Positions 52,724 to 63,283 of a DNA stretch of 64,000 nucleotides are shown here, piece after piece. Below the pieces are notes generated by a model. That model saw nothing but the letters and a program-made list of their open reading frames with translations, did no database searches and was not told the DNA's origin. Position 1 is the stretch's first letter; each line of letters starts with the position of its first letter. The stretch comes from Dysgonomonadaceae bacterium zrk40 (GTDB taxonomy: Bacteria; Bacteroidota; Bacteroidia; Bacteroidales; Dysgonomonadaceae). Where the stretch lies: positions 992,001 through 1,056,000 of the forward strand of contig CP070276.1 of NCBI GenBank assembly GCA_016916535.1, read 5' to 3'. A program made the position numbers and the translations under genes.

Positions 52724-53498
52724 AAGAAACAATATTCTGCAGGGTGGCCACTACCGACCAGGCAGCGATCTCAGAGGTAGCGCTGAAGACATCCACCACG
52801 GCATGCACCTGTTCATTCTCAATCTCAACCCGCTGCCTGTCGCCGGTGAAGGCGGGTGTCGACTTCATCGTCACCTGCAGTTGCTCCGGTCCTACCGTGG
52901 CCAGCGAGGCAGCCACTGCCACGTTAAGCCCCGTGGGAAAGGTGTTGATGGCCTCCCTGGCCGTGCCGGAGAAGATCACTTTCTCCTGTTGCTCCATGTC
53001 GGGTGTGTAGTGGGGCGATCGCCGCAGGGCAGCAACACCCTTGCCATTAAAGAACCGAGCACTGGCGTTTCCCATCAATGATGCCGTACGGAGCACATCG
53101 AAGCCTCCGGTGGCCCCGGAAGCGATATAGACCCGCTGACCATTTGCTGTGGCCATTTCCCTCACTTTTTCATAAAAGTCTGTGTCGGCAAATGCGCCGA
53201 TCGATAAGGTGATGATTGAAGTACCATTCTCCAGCGTAGGCAGCGCCAACTCCTTCATGGCTGCCGGGGAGGCTGCTTCCACCAGGTAATCAGGCTTCAA
53301 AGCGAGCAGCTCCTCCATCGTGTGGCATGCTTCGCACGCTCTGCCCGCTGCATCCATTCGTGCTGCCAGACACTCCGCCTTGGCTGCTGTTCTTGAATAA
53401 ACACCAATGAGTTGATACTCCGGCAACAATCCGTCTAGCAACGCTTTGGCAACTACCTCGGCCAGATAGCCGCATCCCACAATCACAAGTTTTTTCAT
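52710..53498 (-). CDS. Aspartate dehydrogenase family oxidoreductase
   Basis: A 262-residue protein of the L-aspartate dehydrogenase (NadX/DUF108) fold. N-terminal NAD loop KLVIVGCGYLAEVVAKALLDG, a middle segment KPDYLVEAASPAAMKELALPTLENG, and IASGATGGFDVLRTASLMG followed by the C-terminal catalytic domain (FPTGLNVAVAASLAT, with the Asn of the family). NadX makes iminoaspartate for NAD synthesis, but other members have different substrates. Nad genes are not adjacent. An exact -7 element lies four bases before the ATG. Confidence 0.82.
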   Translation of the reverse strand: MKKLVIVGCGYLAEVVAKALLDGLLPEYQLIGVYSRTAAKAECLAARMDAAGRACEACHTMEELLALKPDYLVEAASPAAMKELALPTLENGTSIITLSIGAFADTDFYEKVREMATANGQRVYIASGATGGFDVLRTASLMGNASARFFNGKGVAALRRSPHYTPDMEQQEKVIFSGTAREAINTFPTGLNVAVAASLATVGPEQLQVTMKSTPAFTGDRQRVEIENEQVHAVVDVFSATSEIAAWSVVATLQNIVSSIVF

Positions 53499-53502
53499 GG
53501 TG

Positions 53503-53510
53503 CAAAGATA
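53503..53510 (-). promoter_or_regulatory. -7 element directly before the aspartate dehydrogenase-like gene
   Basis: On the minus strand TATCTTTG ends four bases before the ATG at 53498, implying a very short or missing leader. Confidence 0.45.
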
Positions 53511-53600
53511 GAGAGATTAAATAATTATCTTCAAACTTATTTGGGTATAACCCCCAAATCTATTTCAGGACGTGACATGTTTTTGTAAGCTATTCTTTTA

Positions 53601-53724
53601 TTCTAACCTAATTGCATCTTTATATCCACTCCGATAATTCTTGGAGTGGATATAAGGGTGCTATAAGGATAGAATAAGGATAGAGACACCGAATCCCCCG
53701 TGAAGTGCTTGTCTCGTCCTGAAA
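53601..53724 (+). repeat. Dispersed 124-bp repeat, copy B
   Basis: A gap-free match to 20055-20178. It has a 12-bp perfect palindrome arm (TATATCCACTCC, 10-nt loop, GGAGTGGATATA), then AGGGTGC, then 11-bp units TATAAGGATAG and AATAAGGATAG, and ends GTCCTGAAA. The compensating difference in the arm (TATCC here, TACCC in copy A) keeps most pairs. Same orientation and same kind of divergent gap as copy A. Confidence 0.78.
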
Positions 53725-53965
53725 TACAACGAGGCAAACTGCAAATAAAAATCAGGAGAATACAAGGTCATCTTTCTAAAAAAAACGCTGATTTCTGATA
53801 AAATCGGATTATTTTTGCATTTTGGTACAGGGCCGTTTCTATTTCTGGCTTGATGCTGATGCACGCTATTCATCCGCGCGTTGCAGAAGTAGCAATGCCG
53901 TTTTTTTTAACACACCTGATTGATTTTTTCTTGTAACAGTTTTCAAAAAACAGATCGTTTCAACA

Positions 53966-54472
53966 ATGAACAAAAATGAAATAAACAATAAGAGCGTGAC
54001 CAACTATGCGAAAGGACAACTCATTGCGCTGGTAAGCTTACGCACATTGATTGGTTGGTATTTCCTCTATGAGGGGGTGGCCAAGATCTTTACCCCCAAG
54101 TGGACCGCCTATGGCTACCTGATGGACTCACAGGGTCTCTTTGCTCCGCTCTTCAGGATGATCGCGGAAAATCCCGATCTGATGGCGATAGCCGATTTCA
54201 TCAATATCTGGGGATTGACATTGATTGGCCTGTTGCTGATCATTGGTCTTTTCGAGAAGATTGGCTACCTGGGGAGCGCAATCTTTTTAGTGCTCTTTTA
54301 CCTGTCGCACCCACCATTGCTGCATGTGGAGTACTTGTTACCAACCGAAGGTTCCTACCTGTGGGTGGACAAGAACCTGGTAATGCTGGGCGCTGTGGCT
54401 GTGCTATATTTTTTCCCAACATCGATGAGAATTGGTGTTGATAGAATCATTTTTAAAAGCAAATCGAGATGA
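53966..54472 (+). CDS. DoxX-family membrane protein
   Basis: 168 residues, four predicted membrane helices: a first near GQLIALVSLRTLIGWYFLYEG, then FINIWGLTLIGLLLIIGLFE, IGYLGSAIFLVLFYLS and NLVMLGAVAVLYFFP. The phrase RTLIGWYFLYEGVAKI is the DoxX signature. DoxX proteins relate to thiosulfate:quinone oxidoreductase subunits and to small redox membrane proteins; here the electron donor is unknown. Its stop overlaps the start of the Gfo/Idh/MocA gene by 4 bp, so the two are likely to work together. Confidence 0.88.
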   Translation: MNKNEINNKSVTNYAKGQLIALVSLRTLIGWYFLYEGVAKIFTPKWTAYGYLMDSQGLFAPLFRMIAENPDLMAIADFINIWGLTLIGLLLIIGLFEKIGYLGSAIFLVLFYLSHPPLLHVEYLLPTEGSYLWVDKNLVMLGAVAVLYFFPTSMRIGVDRIIFKSKSR

Positions 54473-56136
54473 GCGAAAAAGATATTACCCCTCACGAAAA
54501 GAACAACGATCAGGGGAACCTGAATAAGAAACCGGTTTCACACGGCAGAAGAGATGCCCTCAAGGCACTGGCAACAGTGCCTGTACTGGGTGCGATGGCT
54601 TATGGTGTCTATCGGAAAAGAAAACAGGAGATGCGCAACATCACCTCTGCCGACATGTTCCACTTCAACTCCGAAATCTCACCCCTCACGCCACTCTCTC
54701 CCGACGGAAAAACCATCCGTCTTGGCATCATCGGTTCGGGTATCCGGGGCAAGCAACTGATGATTGCCCTCGGGTTCGCCACACCTCAATATGTGGAAGA
54801 TCTGATACAGGCAAACAAGCAGAACAGCGCCGACAACCGTTACCGGGATTTCAGGGAGCAGGAGGATTTGAAGATCGTGATTACTGCTGTCTGTGACATA
54901 TTCGATGTACATGCCGGGGAAGCCGTCGCTGCCGGAGCAAACATCAACCGTGAGGGTCTCAAGAGTCAATATGGTTCAACACCAAAAAGATACGTCAACT
55001 ACCGTGATCTGCTCGCTGCAGAAGATGTGGATGCCGTGGTGATTGCCTCTCCCGACCACTGGCACGGACAGATGGCTCTCGATGCCGCCCGCGCCGGCAA
55101 GCATGTCTACCTGGAGAAACCGATGACCTGGACCGTCCCGGAGACCTATGCACTGCGGAGTGCAGTGAAGGAGAGCGGTATCATCTTCCAGCTGGGCCAC
55201 CAGAACCGGCAGGTGGAAGCCTACACAAGAGCCCGTGAGATCGTAACCAAAGGATTACTGGGCACAGTATCATTGATCGAGACCGGCACCAACCGCAACG
55301 ACCCCAACGGGGCATGGGTCTATCCCATCCACCCTGATGCAAATCCGCAGACCATCGACTGGCAGCAGTTTGAAGGCGATCCGGACAGGGTGAAGGAGTA
55401 CATGGATTACATGACCTCGGCCGGACTGGCGCAATATGTAGGACCCGACCCTCGCGACAAGTTCAGCCTGGAACGTTTCTTCCGCTGGCGTTGCTGGTGG
55501 GATTACAGCACCGGCCTGAGCGGCGACCTGCTCACACATGAGTATGACGCCATGAACCAGATCATGGATCTTGGCATCCCCAGCTCTGCCAGTTCGTCGG
55601 GAGGGGTCTATTTCTTCCGTGACGGACGTACAGTACCCGACGTCCTGCAGACCTCCTTTGAGTTCGCCGACAAGGGGCTCACCATGCTCTACTCCGCCAC
55701 GCTGGCCAGCCAGTTCAACAGAAGCCGCAAGATCATGGGCCACGATGCCACCATGGAGGTGGGCAACACGCTCACGGTCACCATCGACCCACGATCAGAA
55801 CAATACCGGGAAAAAATTGACAACGGTACCATCAAACCGGGGGAACCGTTCTACCATTACGTGCCGGGCAAGAGCATCGATGCTGTCACCTCAGCCACCG
55901 AGCTCTATTTCGCTGAGAGGGGGCTGCTCTACTCTTATGTGGACGGAAAACGGTACAACACCACCTATCTCCACCTGCGGGAGTGGCTGGAGTGCATCCG
56001 CAGCGGAAAACAGCCCTCCTGCAACATTGACCGGGGGTTCGAGGAGGCGATCACGGCTCATATGGGCACCCGTGCCTACCTGGAGGGGCGCACTATGTAC
56101 TGGGATGCGGAAAAAGAGGAGATCACCAGGGGGTAG
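54469..56136 (+). CDS. Gfo/Idh/MocA-family oxidoreductase with twin-arginine-type N-terminus
   Basis: 555 residues. Near the N-terminus HGRRDALKALATVPVLGAM looks like a twin-arginine signal or anchor after a 25-residue hydrophilic lead. The Rossmann domain follows (IRLGIIGSGIRGKQLMIALG, about 82 on), then AVVIASPDHWHGQMALDAARAGKHVYLEKPMTWT, with the family E-K-P motif. The C-terminal domain contains WRCWWDYSTGLSGDLLTHEYDAMNQIM. Similar proteins act on sugars or cyclitols. Translational overlap with DoxX suggests the reduced cofactor or product passes electrons to the membrane, which is inference. Confidence 0.87.
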   Translation: MSEKDITPHEKNNDQGNLNKKPVSHGRRDALKALATVPVLGAMAYGVYRKRKQEMRNITSADMFHFNSEISPLTPLSPDGKTIRLGIIGSGIRGKQLMIALGFATPQYVEDLIQANKQNSADNRYRDFREQEDLKIVITAVCDIFDVHAGEAVAAGANINREGLKSQYGSTPKRYVNYRDLLAAEDVDAVVIASPDHWHGQMALDAARAGKHVYLEKPMTWTVPETYALRSAVKESGIIFQLGHQNRQVEAYTRAREIVTKGLLGTVSLIETGTNRNDPNGAWVYPIHPDANPQTIDWQQFEGDPDRVKEYMDYMTSAGLAQYVGPDPRDKFSLERFFRWRCWWDYSTGLSGDLLTHEYDAMNQIMDLGIPSSASSSGGVYFFRDGRTVPDVLQTSFEFADKGLTMLYSATLASQFNRSRKIMGHDATMEVGNTLTVTIDPRSEQYREKIDNGTIKPGEPFYHYVPGKSIDAVTSATELYFAERGLLYSYVDGKRYNTTYLHLREWLECIRSGKQPSCNIDRGFEEAITAHMGTRAYLEGRTMYWDAEKEEITRG

Positions 56137-56173
56137 TTGATTGAAGGATGCGGTGATGTGAACAATCTACAGA

Positions 56174-58267
56174 TTAACTGATTCTTCCCCAGTCGTACCG
56201 ATTGCCGGCAAGGCGGCTCAACTGCTGCTTCAGCACCCTGTGATGGGGTTGCTCCAGATGTGGATCCTCATCGATGAGTTGCTCAGCGATCTCGCGGGCT
56301 CTGTAGAGAATGGCATTGTCGCGCACCAGATCGGCAATGTGGAGGTTGAAAGGAACACCGCTCTGCTGCGTACCCTCCAGGTCGCCCGGACCGCGCAGCT
56401 TCAGGTCCGCCTCAGCAATCACAAAGCCGTCATTGCTCTCGGTCATGATCTCCATCCGCTTGCGGGTGTCGGCCGAAAGCTCGTAGGGCGTGATCAGTAC
56501 ACAGTAGGACTGGTCGGCACCTCGCCCCACCCTACCCCGCAGCTGGTGCAGCTGCGAGAGGCCGAAACGCTGGGCGCTTTCTATCACCATCACGCTGGCG
56601 TTGGGGACATTCACCCCCACCTCAATGACAGTGGTGGAGACCATGATTTGTGCTTCATTCTGCACAAAACGACGCATCACCTCCTCCTTCTCCACCGCCT
56701 TCATCCGGCCATGCATCTTGCAGACACTGAACTCCGGAAATGCCTCCCGCACATGCAGGTACCCCTCCTCAAGGTTCTTCAGATCAAGCTTCTCGCTCTC
56801 CTCAATCAACGGATAGACGATGTAAACCTGCCGCCCCTGTACTATCTGCTCACGAATGAACTGGTAGAGCGCACCCCGTTTCTTGTCGTAGCGATGAAGT
56901 GTCTGCACCGGCTTGCGACCGGGAGGCAGCTCATCGATCACCGACACATCCAGGTCGCCGTAGACGGTCATGGCGAGTGTTCGCGGGATGGGGGTGGCAG
57001 TCATCACCAGCACGTGGGGCGGCTGTAGGTTCTTTTCCCAAAGTTTGGCTCGCTGCACCACGCCGAAGCGATGCTGTTCATCGATCACCACGAACCCCAG
57101 GTTGTGGAACTGCACCACATCCTCTATGAGTGCATGGGTGCCAATCAGGATGTCAATCTCACCGGTAAGGAGAGCACTGTGCAGCGACTCTCGCTCCTTT
57201 TTCCGCGTGGAACCGGTGAGTAAAGCCACACGCACCTTCATCCCCTTCAGCATCTGTGTAAATGTCTCGTAATGTTGCGATGCCAGGATCTCGGTGGGAG
57301 CCATCAGTGCCGACTGAAAGCCATTGTCGCGGGCTATCAACATACACATGAGTGCCACCAAAGTCTTGCCGCTACCCACATCCCCCTGCAGGAGGCGGTT
57401 CATCTGCCTGCCGGTAGCGGTATCACGTCTGATCTCTTTGATCACTCTTTTCTGAGCATTGGTAAGCTCAAAGGGGAGGTGCTCCCTGAAAAAGGTATTG
57501 AGGTAGTCACCCACCATCCCGAAGATGAACCCTTTCAACTTCTCCTTTCGCTCTGAGGCGTACCGTACGATGCTGAGCTGGATATAGAACAGCTCCTCGA
57601 ACTTCAACCGATACTCGGCATCACGCAGCAGTGCGGGTGTTTTCGGGAAATGTATGTTCTCCAGCGCATCGTGGAAGGGCATCAACCCTGCCGCTTTTAC
57701 CACATCGGGAGAGAGCGACTCTGGCAATCGCTCGTTAATGAGAGAGAAGGCAGCGGTGATGATCTTCTGCATGGTGCGGGAGTTGAGAAAATGGTTCTTC
57801 ATCTTCTCAGTGGTGTTGTACATCGCCATCAACCCCTCAGGACGATCCGACTCGTTCATAAAGGGATCGATGTCAGGGTGTGCGATGTTCCACTTCCCGT
57901 TGAAGAGCGCAGGCTTCCCGAAGACGATATACTCCTGGTTAAGCTTGTACTTGCTCTCCACAAAACGTATCCCCTGAAACCAGACCAGGTCCACGAAACC
58001 GGTGCCATCAGTGAAATGGGCCACCAGCCGCCGGCGGCGTCCCTCACCGAAGGACTCGAAGGCGGTGATCTTCCCTTTCAACTGTATGTAAGCCTGTGCA
58101 CTGTCGATCTCATGCACATAGTAGATCCGCGTACGGTCGATGTAACGATAGGGATACCAGCGCAAGAGGTCTCCCAGGGTAAAAGCATCGATCTCCTTGT
58201 TGAGGATCTCCGCTCTTTTGGGGCCCACGCCCGGGACAAATTTGATGTCTGTTTGCAGAATATTCAT
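56174..58267 (-). CDS. recG: ATP-dependent DNA helicase RecG
   Basis: A 697-residue helicase that remodels stalled forks and Holliday junctions. The wedge domain (residues about 1-250) begins with the family phrase FVPGVGPKRAEILNKEI. Walker A RLLQGDVGSGKTLVALM, DEQHRFGVVQR (motif II), TATPIPRTLAMTVYGD (motif III), and STTVIEVGVNVPNASVMV with QLRGRVGRG in the second RecA lobe. The start at 58267 follows a -7 element (58300-58307), which rules out a longer form starting at 58330. Confidence 0.96.
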   Translation of the reverse strand: MNILQTDIKFVPGVGPKRAEILNKEIDAFTLGDLLRWYPYRYIDRTRIYYVHEIDSAQAYIQLKGKITAFESFGEGRRRRLVAHFTDGTGFVDLVWFQGIRFVESKYKLNQEYIVFGKPALFNGKWNIAHPDIDPFMNESDRPEGLMAMYNTTEKMKNHFLNSRTMQKIITAAFSLINERLPESLSPDVVKAAGLMPFHDALENIHFPKTPALLRDAEYRLKFEELFYIQLSIVRYASERKEKLKGFIFGMVGDYLNTFFREHLPFELTNAQKRVIKEIRRDTATGRQMNRLLQGDVGSGKTLVALMCMLIARDNGFQSALMAPTEILASQHYETFTQMLKGMKVRVALLTGSTRKKERESLHSALLTGEIDILIGTHALIEDVVQFHNLGFVVIDEQHRFGVVQRAKLWEKNLQPPHVLVMTATPIPRTLAMTVYGDLDVSVIDELPPGRKPVQTLHRYDKKRGALYQFIREQIVQGRQVYIVYPLIEESEKLDLKNLEEGYLHVREAFPEFSVCKMHGRMKAVEKEEVMRRFVQNEAQIMVSTTVIEVGVNVPNASVMVIESAQRFGLSQLHQLRGRVGRGADQSYCVLITPYELSADTRKRMEIMTESNDGFVIAEADLKLRGPGDLEGTQQSGVPFNLHIADLVRDNAILYRAREIAEQLIDEDPHLEQPHHRVLKQQLSRLAGNRYDWGRIS

Positions 58268-58299
58268 CAGGGGTTGCCCGGCTAAATGCCGGTTGGATG

Positions 58300-58307
58300 C
58301 AAATGTA
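58300..58307 (-). promoter_or_regulatory. -7 element of recG
   Basis: On the minus strand TACATTTG fits TAnnTTTG, 32 bp before the ATG at 58267. Confidence 0.5.
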
Positions 58308-58394
58308 TAAAAAAATGGGGAACAGTTCAACCATTCCCCATCGTTTCGATTTCACTGATCACTCACCAAGAGTGGTGAGCGTATTGCAGCTTCT

Positions 58395-59666
58395 CTACCA
58401 GGCAAAGAGCGGGTATTGCAGCATGGTGCTGTTCACCCTGTCGCGCACGACAGCGATCTTGGATTCATCTGCCAGTACCATGTCGATCATCTCCACGATC
58501 TCCTGCATCAACGCTTCCTTACCGCCACGGGTGGTGATAGCCGGTGTCCCGAACCTCAGTCCCGAGGTCTGGAAGGGTGAGCGGCTGTCGAACGGCACCA
58601 TGTTCTTGTTGGTGGTGATATCCGCCTCCACCAGCAACTTCTCCGCCACCTTGCCGGTCAGGTCGGGGAACTTGCTGCGCAGGTCCACCAGGATGCAATG
58701 GTTGTCGGTACCTCCCGACACCACGTTATACCCTTTGTCGATGAACGCCTGCGACATCACTGCCGCGTTCTTCTTCACCTGGGTCTGGTAAGTTTTGTAT
58801 TCGGGCTGCAATGCCTCGTGGAAAGAGACCGCCTTGGCGGCGATCACATGCTCCAACGGACCTCCCTGCATGCCGGGGAAGACAGCTGAGTCGAGCAGTG
58901 CCGACATCATCTTCACCTCTCCCTTGGGAGTGGTGACACCCCATGGGTTCTCAAAGTCCTTCCCTAGCAGTATCACACCGCCGCGCGGTCCACGCAGTGT
59001 CTTGTGTGTGGTGGAGGTAACGATGTGGGCATGTTTCAGCGGGTTCTCCAGCAACCCCGCGGCAATCAGTCCCGCCGGGTGTGCCATGTCCACCATGAAG
59101 ATGGCACCAATCTCGTCTGCCACCTTGCGGATGCGGGCGTAATCCCACTCACGTGTGTAAGCCGAAGCACCTGCGATGATCATCTTTGGCCGTTCACTGC
59201 GTGCCAGTTCTTCCAGCTCATCGTAGTCGACCCGCTGATCCTCTTCCCGCACATTGTAAGCAAGGGGGTGGAACATCAGTCCGGAGAAATTGACAGGTGA
59301 ACCGTGGGAAAGATGTCCTCCGTGTGAAAGATTAAGTCCAAGGAACTTATCACCCGCTTTCATGCAGGCCAGGAAGACAGCTGCATTGGCCTGTGCACCG
59401 GAATGTGGCTGCACGTTTGCCCACTCGGCACCAAACAGTTCTTTCAACCGGTCGATGGCAAGCTGTTCGCTCAGGTCCACCACCTCACAACCGCCATAAT
59501 AGCGTCTCCCGGGATACCCCTCCGCATATTTGTTGGTGAGTACCGACCCCATGGCCTGCATCACCTGTTCGCTCACAAAGTTCTCCGAAGCAATCAGCTC
59601 GATCCCTTTCAATTGTCTCTCTTTTTCTCTTTCTATGATGTCAAAGAGTTGCCTGTCTTGTTGCAT
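58395..59666 (-). CDS. glyA: Serine hydroxymethyltransferase
   Basis: A 423-residue PLP enzyme that converts serine and tetrahydrofolate to glycine and methylene-tetrahydrofolate. The start at 59666 ([18 protein letters not shown]) matches the family; the open frame extends 70 codons upstream without homology and across the promoter. Visible: [51 protein letters not shown] Lys in [15 protein letters not shown], and the C-terminal [16 protein letters not shown] single gene, 128 bp after recG on the same strand order. Confidence 0.97.
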   Translation of the reverse strand: MQQDRQLFDIIEREKERQLKGIELIASENFVSEQVMQAMGSVLTNKYAEGYPGRRYYGGCEVVDLSEQLAIDRLKELFGAEWANVQPHSGAQANAAVFLACMKAGDKFLGLNLSHGGHLSHGSPVNFSGLMFHPLAYNVREEDQRVDYDELEELARSERPKMIIAGASAYTREWDYARIRKVADEIGAIFMVDMAHPAGLIAAGLLENPLKHAHIVTSTTHKTLRGPRGGVILLGKDFENPWGVTTPKGEVKMMSALLDSAVFPGMQGGPLEHVIAAKAVSFHEALQPEYKTYQTQVKKNAAVMSQAFIDKGYNVVSGGTDNHCILVDLRSKFPDLTGKVAEKLLVEADITTNKNMVPFDSRSPFQTSGLRFGTPAITTRGGKEALMQEIVEMIDMVLADESKIAVVRDRVNSTMLQYPLFAW

Positions 59667-59695
59667 GCTGTTATAATTTGTAAGTAAAGATGGCG

Positions 59696-59703
59696 CAAAG
59701 GTA
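59696..59703 (-). promoter_or_regulatory. -7 element of glyA
   Basis: On the minus strand TACCTTTG fits TAnnTTTG, 29 bp before the ATG at 59666. Confidence 0.5.
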
Positions 59704-59746
59704 AATAACATTTTTATTTTGACGCGGCAGGAATTACATTTTTTTA

Positions 59747-60175
59747 TCAGCGACGGTTCATACCAAACAATCCGCGCCGCTTTTTCGGTTCGGGCATAGC
59801 CGACGCTCCCACCATCAATTGCAAAGCGTTGCCGCCGTTTCGGGTAGCGTTCACCGCATTGTAAATCACCCCCCAATCGGGCAGTCCTCCCAGATTACGG
59901 TCGTCAATAAAGAGATCGGCACCCAGCTTACGGGAGGCATTTTCACGCTCCTCACCGGGGTAATTGGCATTCGCCGCATAAAAATAAAGGCCTCGCTCCG
60001 CACAATAATCGATGGCATCCTGCAGCAGCTCACCCTCACGGACGGTCCAGAGAATCAGCTTGTGGTTGTCCTTCTGTAACTGCAGAAGTGTATCTATTGC
60101 AAACGGGATCGGTCTCCCTATCTCAGGATAGGCATGCTCGACGATGGTGCCGTCGAAATCTACTGCTATAACCAT
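59747..60175 (-). CDS. Small HAD-fold hydrolase (BT0820-like)
   Basis: 142 residues. HAD motif [21 protein letters not shown] is at the very N-terminus, motif [10 protein letters not shown], and the conserved [22 protein letters not shown] closes the core. There is almost no cap domain. The structure-known Bacteroides protein BT0820 belongs to this group; its substrate is unknown. The start at 60175 follows a -7 element at 60213; the longer frame (from 60295) crosses that promoter. Divergent from the tyrosine phenol-lyase gene. Confidence 0.85.
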   Translation of the reverse strand: MVIAVDFDGTIVEHAYPEIGRPIPFAIDTLLQLQKDNHKLILWTVREGELLQDAIDYCAERGLYFYAANANYPGEERENASRKLGADLFIDDRNLGGLPDWGVIYNAVNATRNGGNALQLMVGASAMPEPKKRRGLFGMNRR

Positions 60176-60212
60176 TGTAAATCTTTTTTTCTTGTTGTTT
60201 CTAACGGGGTTA

Positions 60213-60220
60213 CAAAGATA
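60213..60220 (-). promoter_or_regulatory. -7 element of the small HAD gene
   Basis: On the minus strand TATCTTTG fits TAnnTTTG, 37 bp before the ATG at 60175. Confidence 0.5.
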
Positions 60221-60299
60221 GCAAAAAACTACCGTACTATTGTCAATTGAGGAATGCGAAAAAAATGGGCAACAGCCAGCTGATATTCCAAACATTTAC

Positions 60300-60307
60300 T
60301 ACATTTG
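60300..60307 (+). promoter_or_regulatory. -7 element of the tyrosine phenol-lyase gene
   Basis: TACATTTG fits TAnnTTTG, 30 bp before the ATG at 60338. Confidence 0.5.
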
Positions 60308-60310
60308 TAA

Positions 60311-61720
<1,410 letters not shown>

Positions 61721-61721
61721 C

Positions 61722-62759
61722 TTACACCTCTCTTTGTTGATAGGCTCCGCTGGCAATGTCATCGAGCCACTGCTGGTGATTGAGATACCACTCTACCGTC
61801 TTCTCTATGCCTTCCTCAAAGCGGAGCGAAGGCTCCCACCCCAACTCCTTCCTGATCTTGGTGGCGTCGATGGCATAGCGAAGATCATGACCCGCACGGT
61901 CCGTGACATAGGTGATAAGATGATCGGAAGCACCGGCCGGACGTCCCAGCTGCCTGTCTACCGTTTTGATCAGCAGTCTTATCAGGTCGATGTTGCGCCA
62001 TTCGTTCCAGCCGCCGATGTTGTAGGTCTCTCCCACCCTTCCACGGTGAAAGATCAGATCAATAGCAGCTGCATGATCTTCCACGTAGAGCCAGTCGCGA
62101 ACGTTCTCACCCTTGCCGTAGACCGGCAGCGATTTGTTTTCCCGTATATTCCGGATGAAGAGGGGTATCAGTTTCTCAGGGAATTGATTGGGGCCGTAGT
62201 TGTTGGAGCAGTTGGAGATTACCACCGGCAACCTGTAGGTGTCGTGGTAAGCACGCACGAAATGGTCGGACGACGCTTTTGAAGCGGAATAGGGGCTATG
62301 TGGCTCATAGCGGCTTTCCTCGGTAAAGAATCCTTCCCCCAGGGGCAAGGCACCATAGACCTCATCGGTAGAGACATGATAAAAGAGTCTATCGTGATGT
62401 TGGTCTCCCCACTGTTCACGTGCCGCCTGCAACAGGTTAAGCGTACCCATCACATTGGTGCGTGCAAAGGAGAAGGGATCGGTGATTGAGCGGTCCACAT
62501 GGCTTTCCGCAGCGAGGTGAATCACCCCTTCCACCTCATGTTGCGAAAAGAGTTTCCTCATCTGCTCAAAATCACAGATATCAGCCTGCAAAAAGAGGTA
62601 GTTGGGTTTGTCAGCCACATCTTCCAGGTTTGAGAGGTTACCGGCATAGGTGAGCAGGTCGAGGTTGATGATCCGGGTACCCGGATAATGGTTTACGAAA
62701 CGGCGAACCAAATGTGAACCGATAAAACCGGCTCCTCCCGTGATTAAAATAGTCTTCAT
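61722..62759 (-). CDS. rfbB: dTDP-glucose 4,6-dehydratase RfbB
   Basis: A 345-residue short-chain dehydrogenase/reductase, second step of dTDP-L-rhamnose synthesis. NAD loop ILITGGAGFIGSHLVRRF, VIHLAAESHVDRSI, FYHVSTDEVYGALP, and the catalytic Tyr-Lys pair in SPYSASKASSDHF. RPAGASDHLITYVTDRAGHDLRYAIDATKI near the C-terminus is typical. The start overlaps the rfbC stop by 4 bp. Confidence 0.97.
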   Translation of the reverse strand: MKTILITGGAGFIGSHLVRRFVNHYPGTRIINLDLLTYAGNLSNLEDVADKPNYLFLQADICDFEQMRKLFSQHEVEGVIHLAAESHVDRSITDPFSFARTNVMGTLNLLQAAREQWGDQHHDRLFYHVSTDEVYGALPLGEGFFTEESRYEPHSPYSASKASSDHFVRAYHDTYRLPVVISNCSNNYGPNQFPEKLIPLFIRNIRENKSLPVYGKGENVRDWLYVEDHAAAIDLIFHRGRVGETYNIGGWNEWRNIDLIRLLIKTVDRQLGRPAGASDHLITYVTDRAGHDLRYAIDATKIRKELGWEPSLRFEEGIEKTVEWYLNHQQWLDDIASGAYQQREV

Positions 62760-63283
62760 AGCAGTGGGTTGTTTTTGTCTTTCTCAGAGAGGATGATGTC
62801 CTCCCGCGGCAGCATCCAATCGATGGCAAGCTTCGGATCATCCCACCTGATGGCACCTTCGTAGGGAGGTGCATAATAATTGTCACATTTATAATGAAAA
62901 ATCACCTCTTCGCTCAGCACAGCGAAGCCATGAGCAAAACCACGCGGGATGAAGAGCTGTCGCTTGTTCTCTCCCGACAGCTCCGTGGATACATACTGAC
63001 CAAAGGTGGGTGACCCTTCACGGATGTCAACAGCAACATCCAGTACACGGCCGGTGATCACCCTCACAAGCTTGGCCTGCTCATACGGGGCCCGCTGAAA
63101 GTGAAGCCCTCTCACCACACCATACTTTGATTTGCTCTCATTATCCTGCACAAAGCTTGTCTGACAGACCTTCTCCTCAAATTCTCTTTGTGAGTATGAC
63201 TCAAAGAAGTAACCCCGCTCATCGCCAAATACCCTGGGTTCGATGATCAGTACTCCTTCAATATTTGTTTTATGTATTTTCAT
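62756..63283 (-). CDS. rfbC: dTDP-4-dehydrorhamnose 3,5-epimerase RfbC
   Basis: A 175-residue cupin enzyme. ATG at 63283 is chosen (MKIHKTNIEGVLIIEPRVF); an in-frame TTG three codons upstream (63292) is less likely. Visible: GDERGYFFESYSQREF, VVRGLHFQRAPYEQAKLVRV with the catalytic His, LDVAVDIREGSPTFGQY, and FIPRGFAHGFAVLSE. These include the His and Asp residues of the epimerase. Middle gene of rfbA-rfbC-rfbB. Confidence 0.96.
   Translation of the reverse strand: MKIHKTNIEGVLIIEPRVFGDERGYFFESYSQREFEEKVCQTSFVQDNESKSKYGVVRGLHFQRAPYEQAKLVRVITGRVLDVAVDIREGSPTFGQYVSTELSGENKRQLFIPRGFAHGFAVLSEEVIFHYKCDNYYAPPYEGAIRWDDPKLAIDWMLPREDIILSEKDKNNPLL

Larger units (their letters stand above)
53499..53965. 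other. Divergent intergenic region aspartate dehydrogenase / DoxX
   Basis: These 467 bp hold the short-leader promoter at the left, the dispersed repeat copy B (53601-53724), and a probable -7 element TATTTTTG (53810-53817) about 150 bp before the DoxX gene. No convincing gene is seen. Confidence 0.6.

Noticed and set aside
58362-58379. Hairpin CTCACCA-AGAG-TGGTGAG after glyA, considered as a terminator
   Set aside because: The stem is only 7 bp and no U-run follows on the minus strand.
59667-59876. A 70-codon N-terminal extension of serine hydroxymethyltransferase
   Set aside because: The extension has no similarity to the family, crosses the -7 element at 59696 and overlaps the neighbouring HAD gene.
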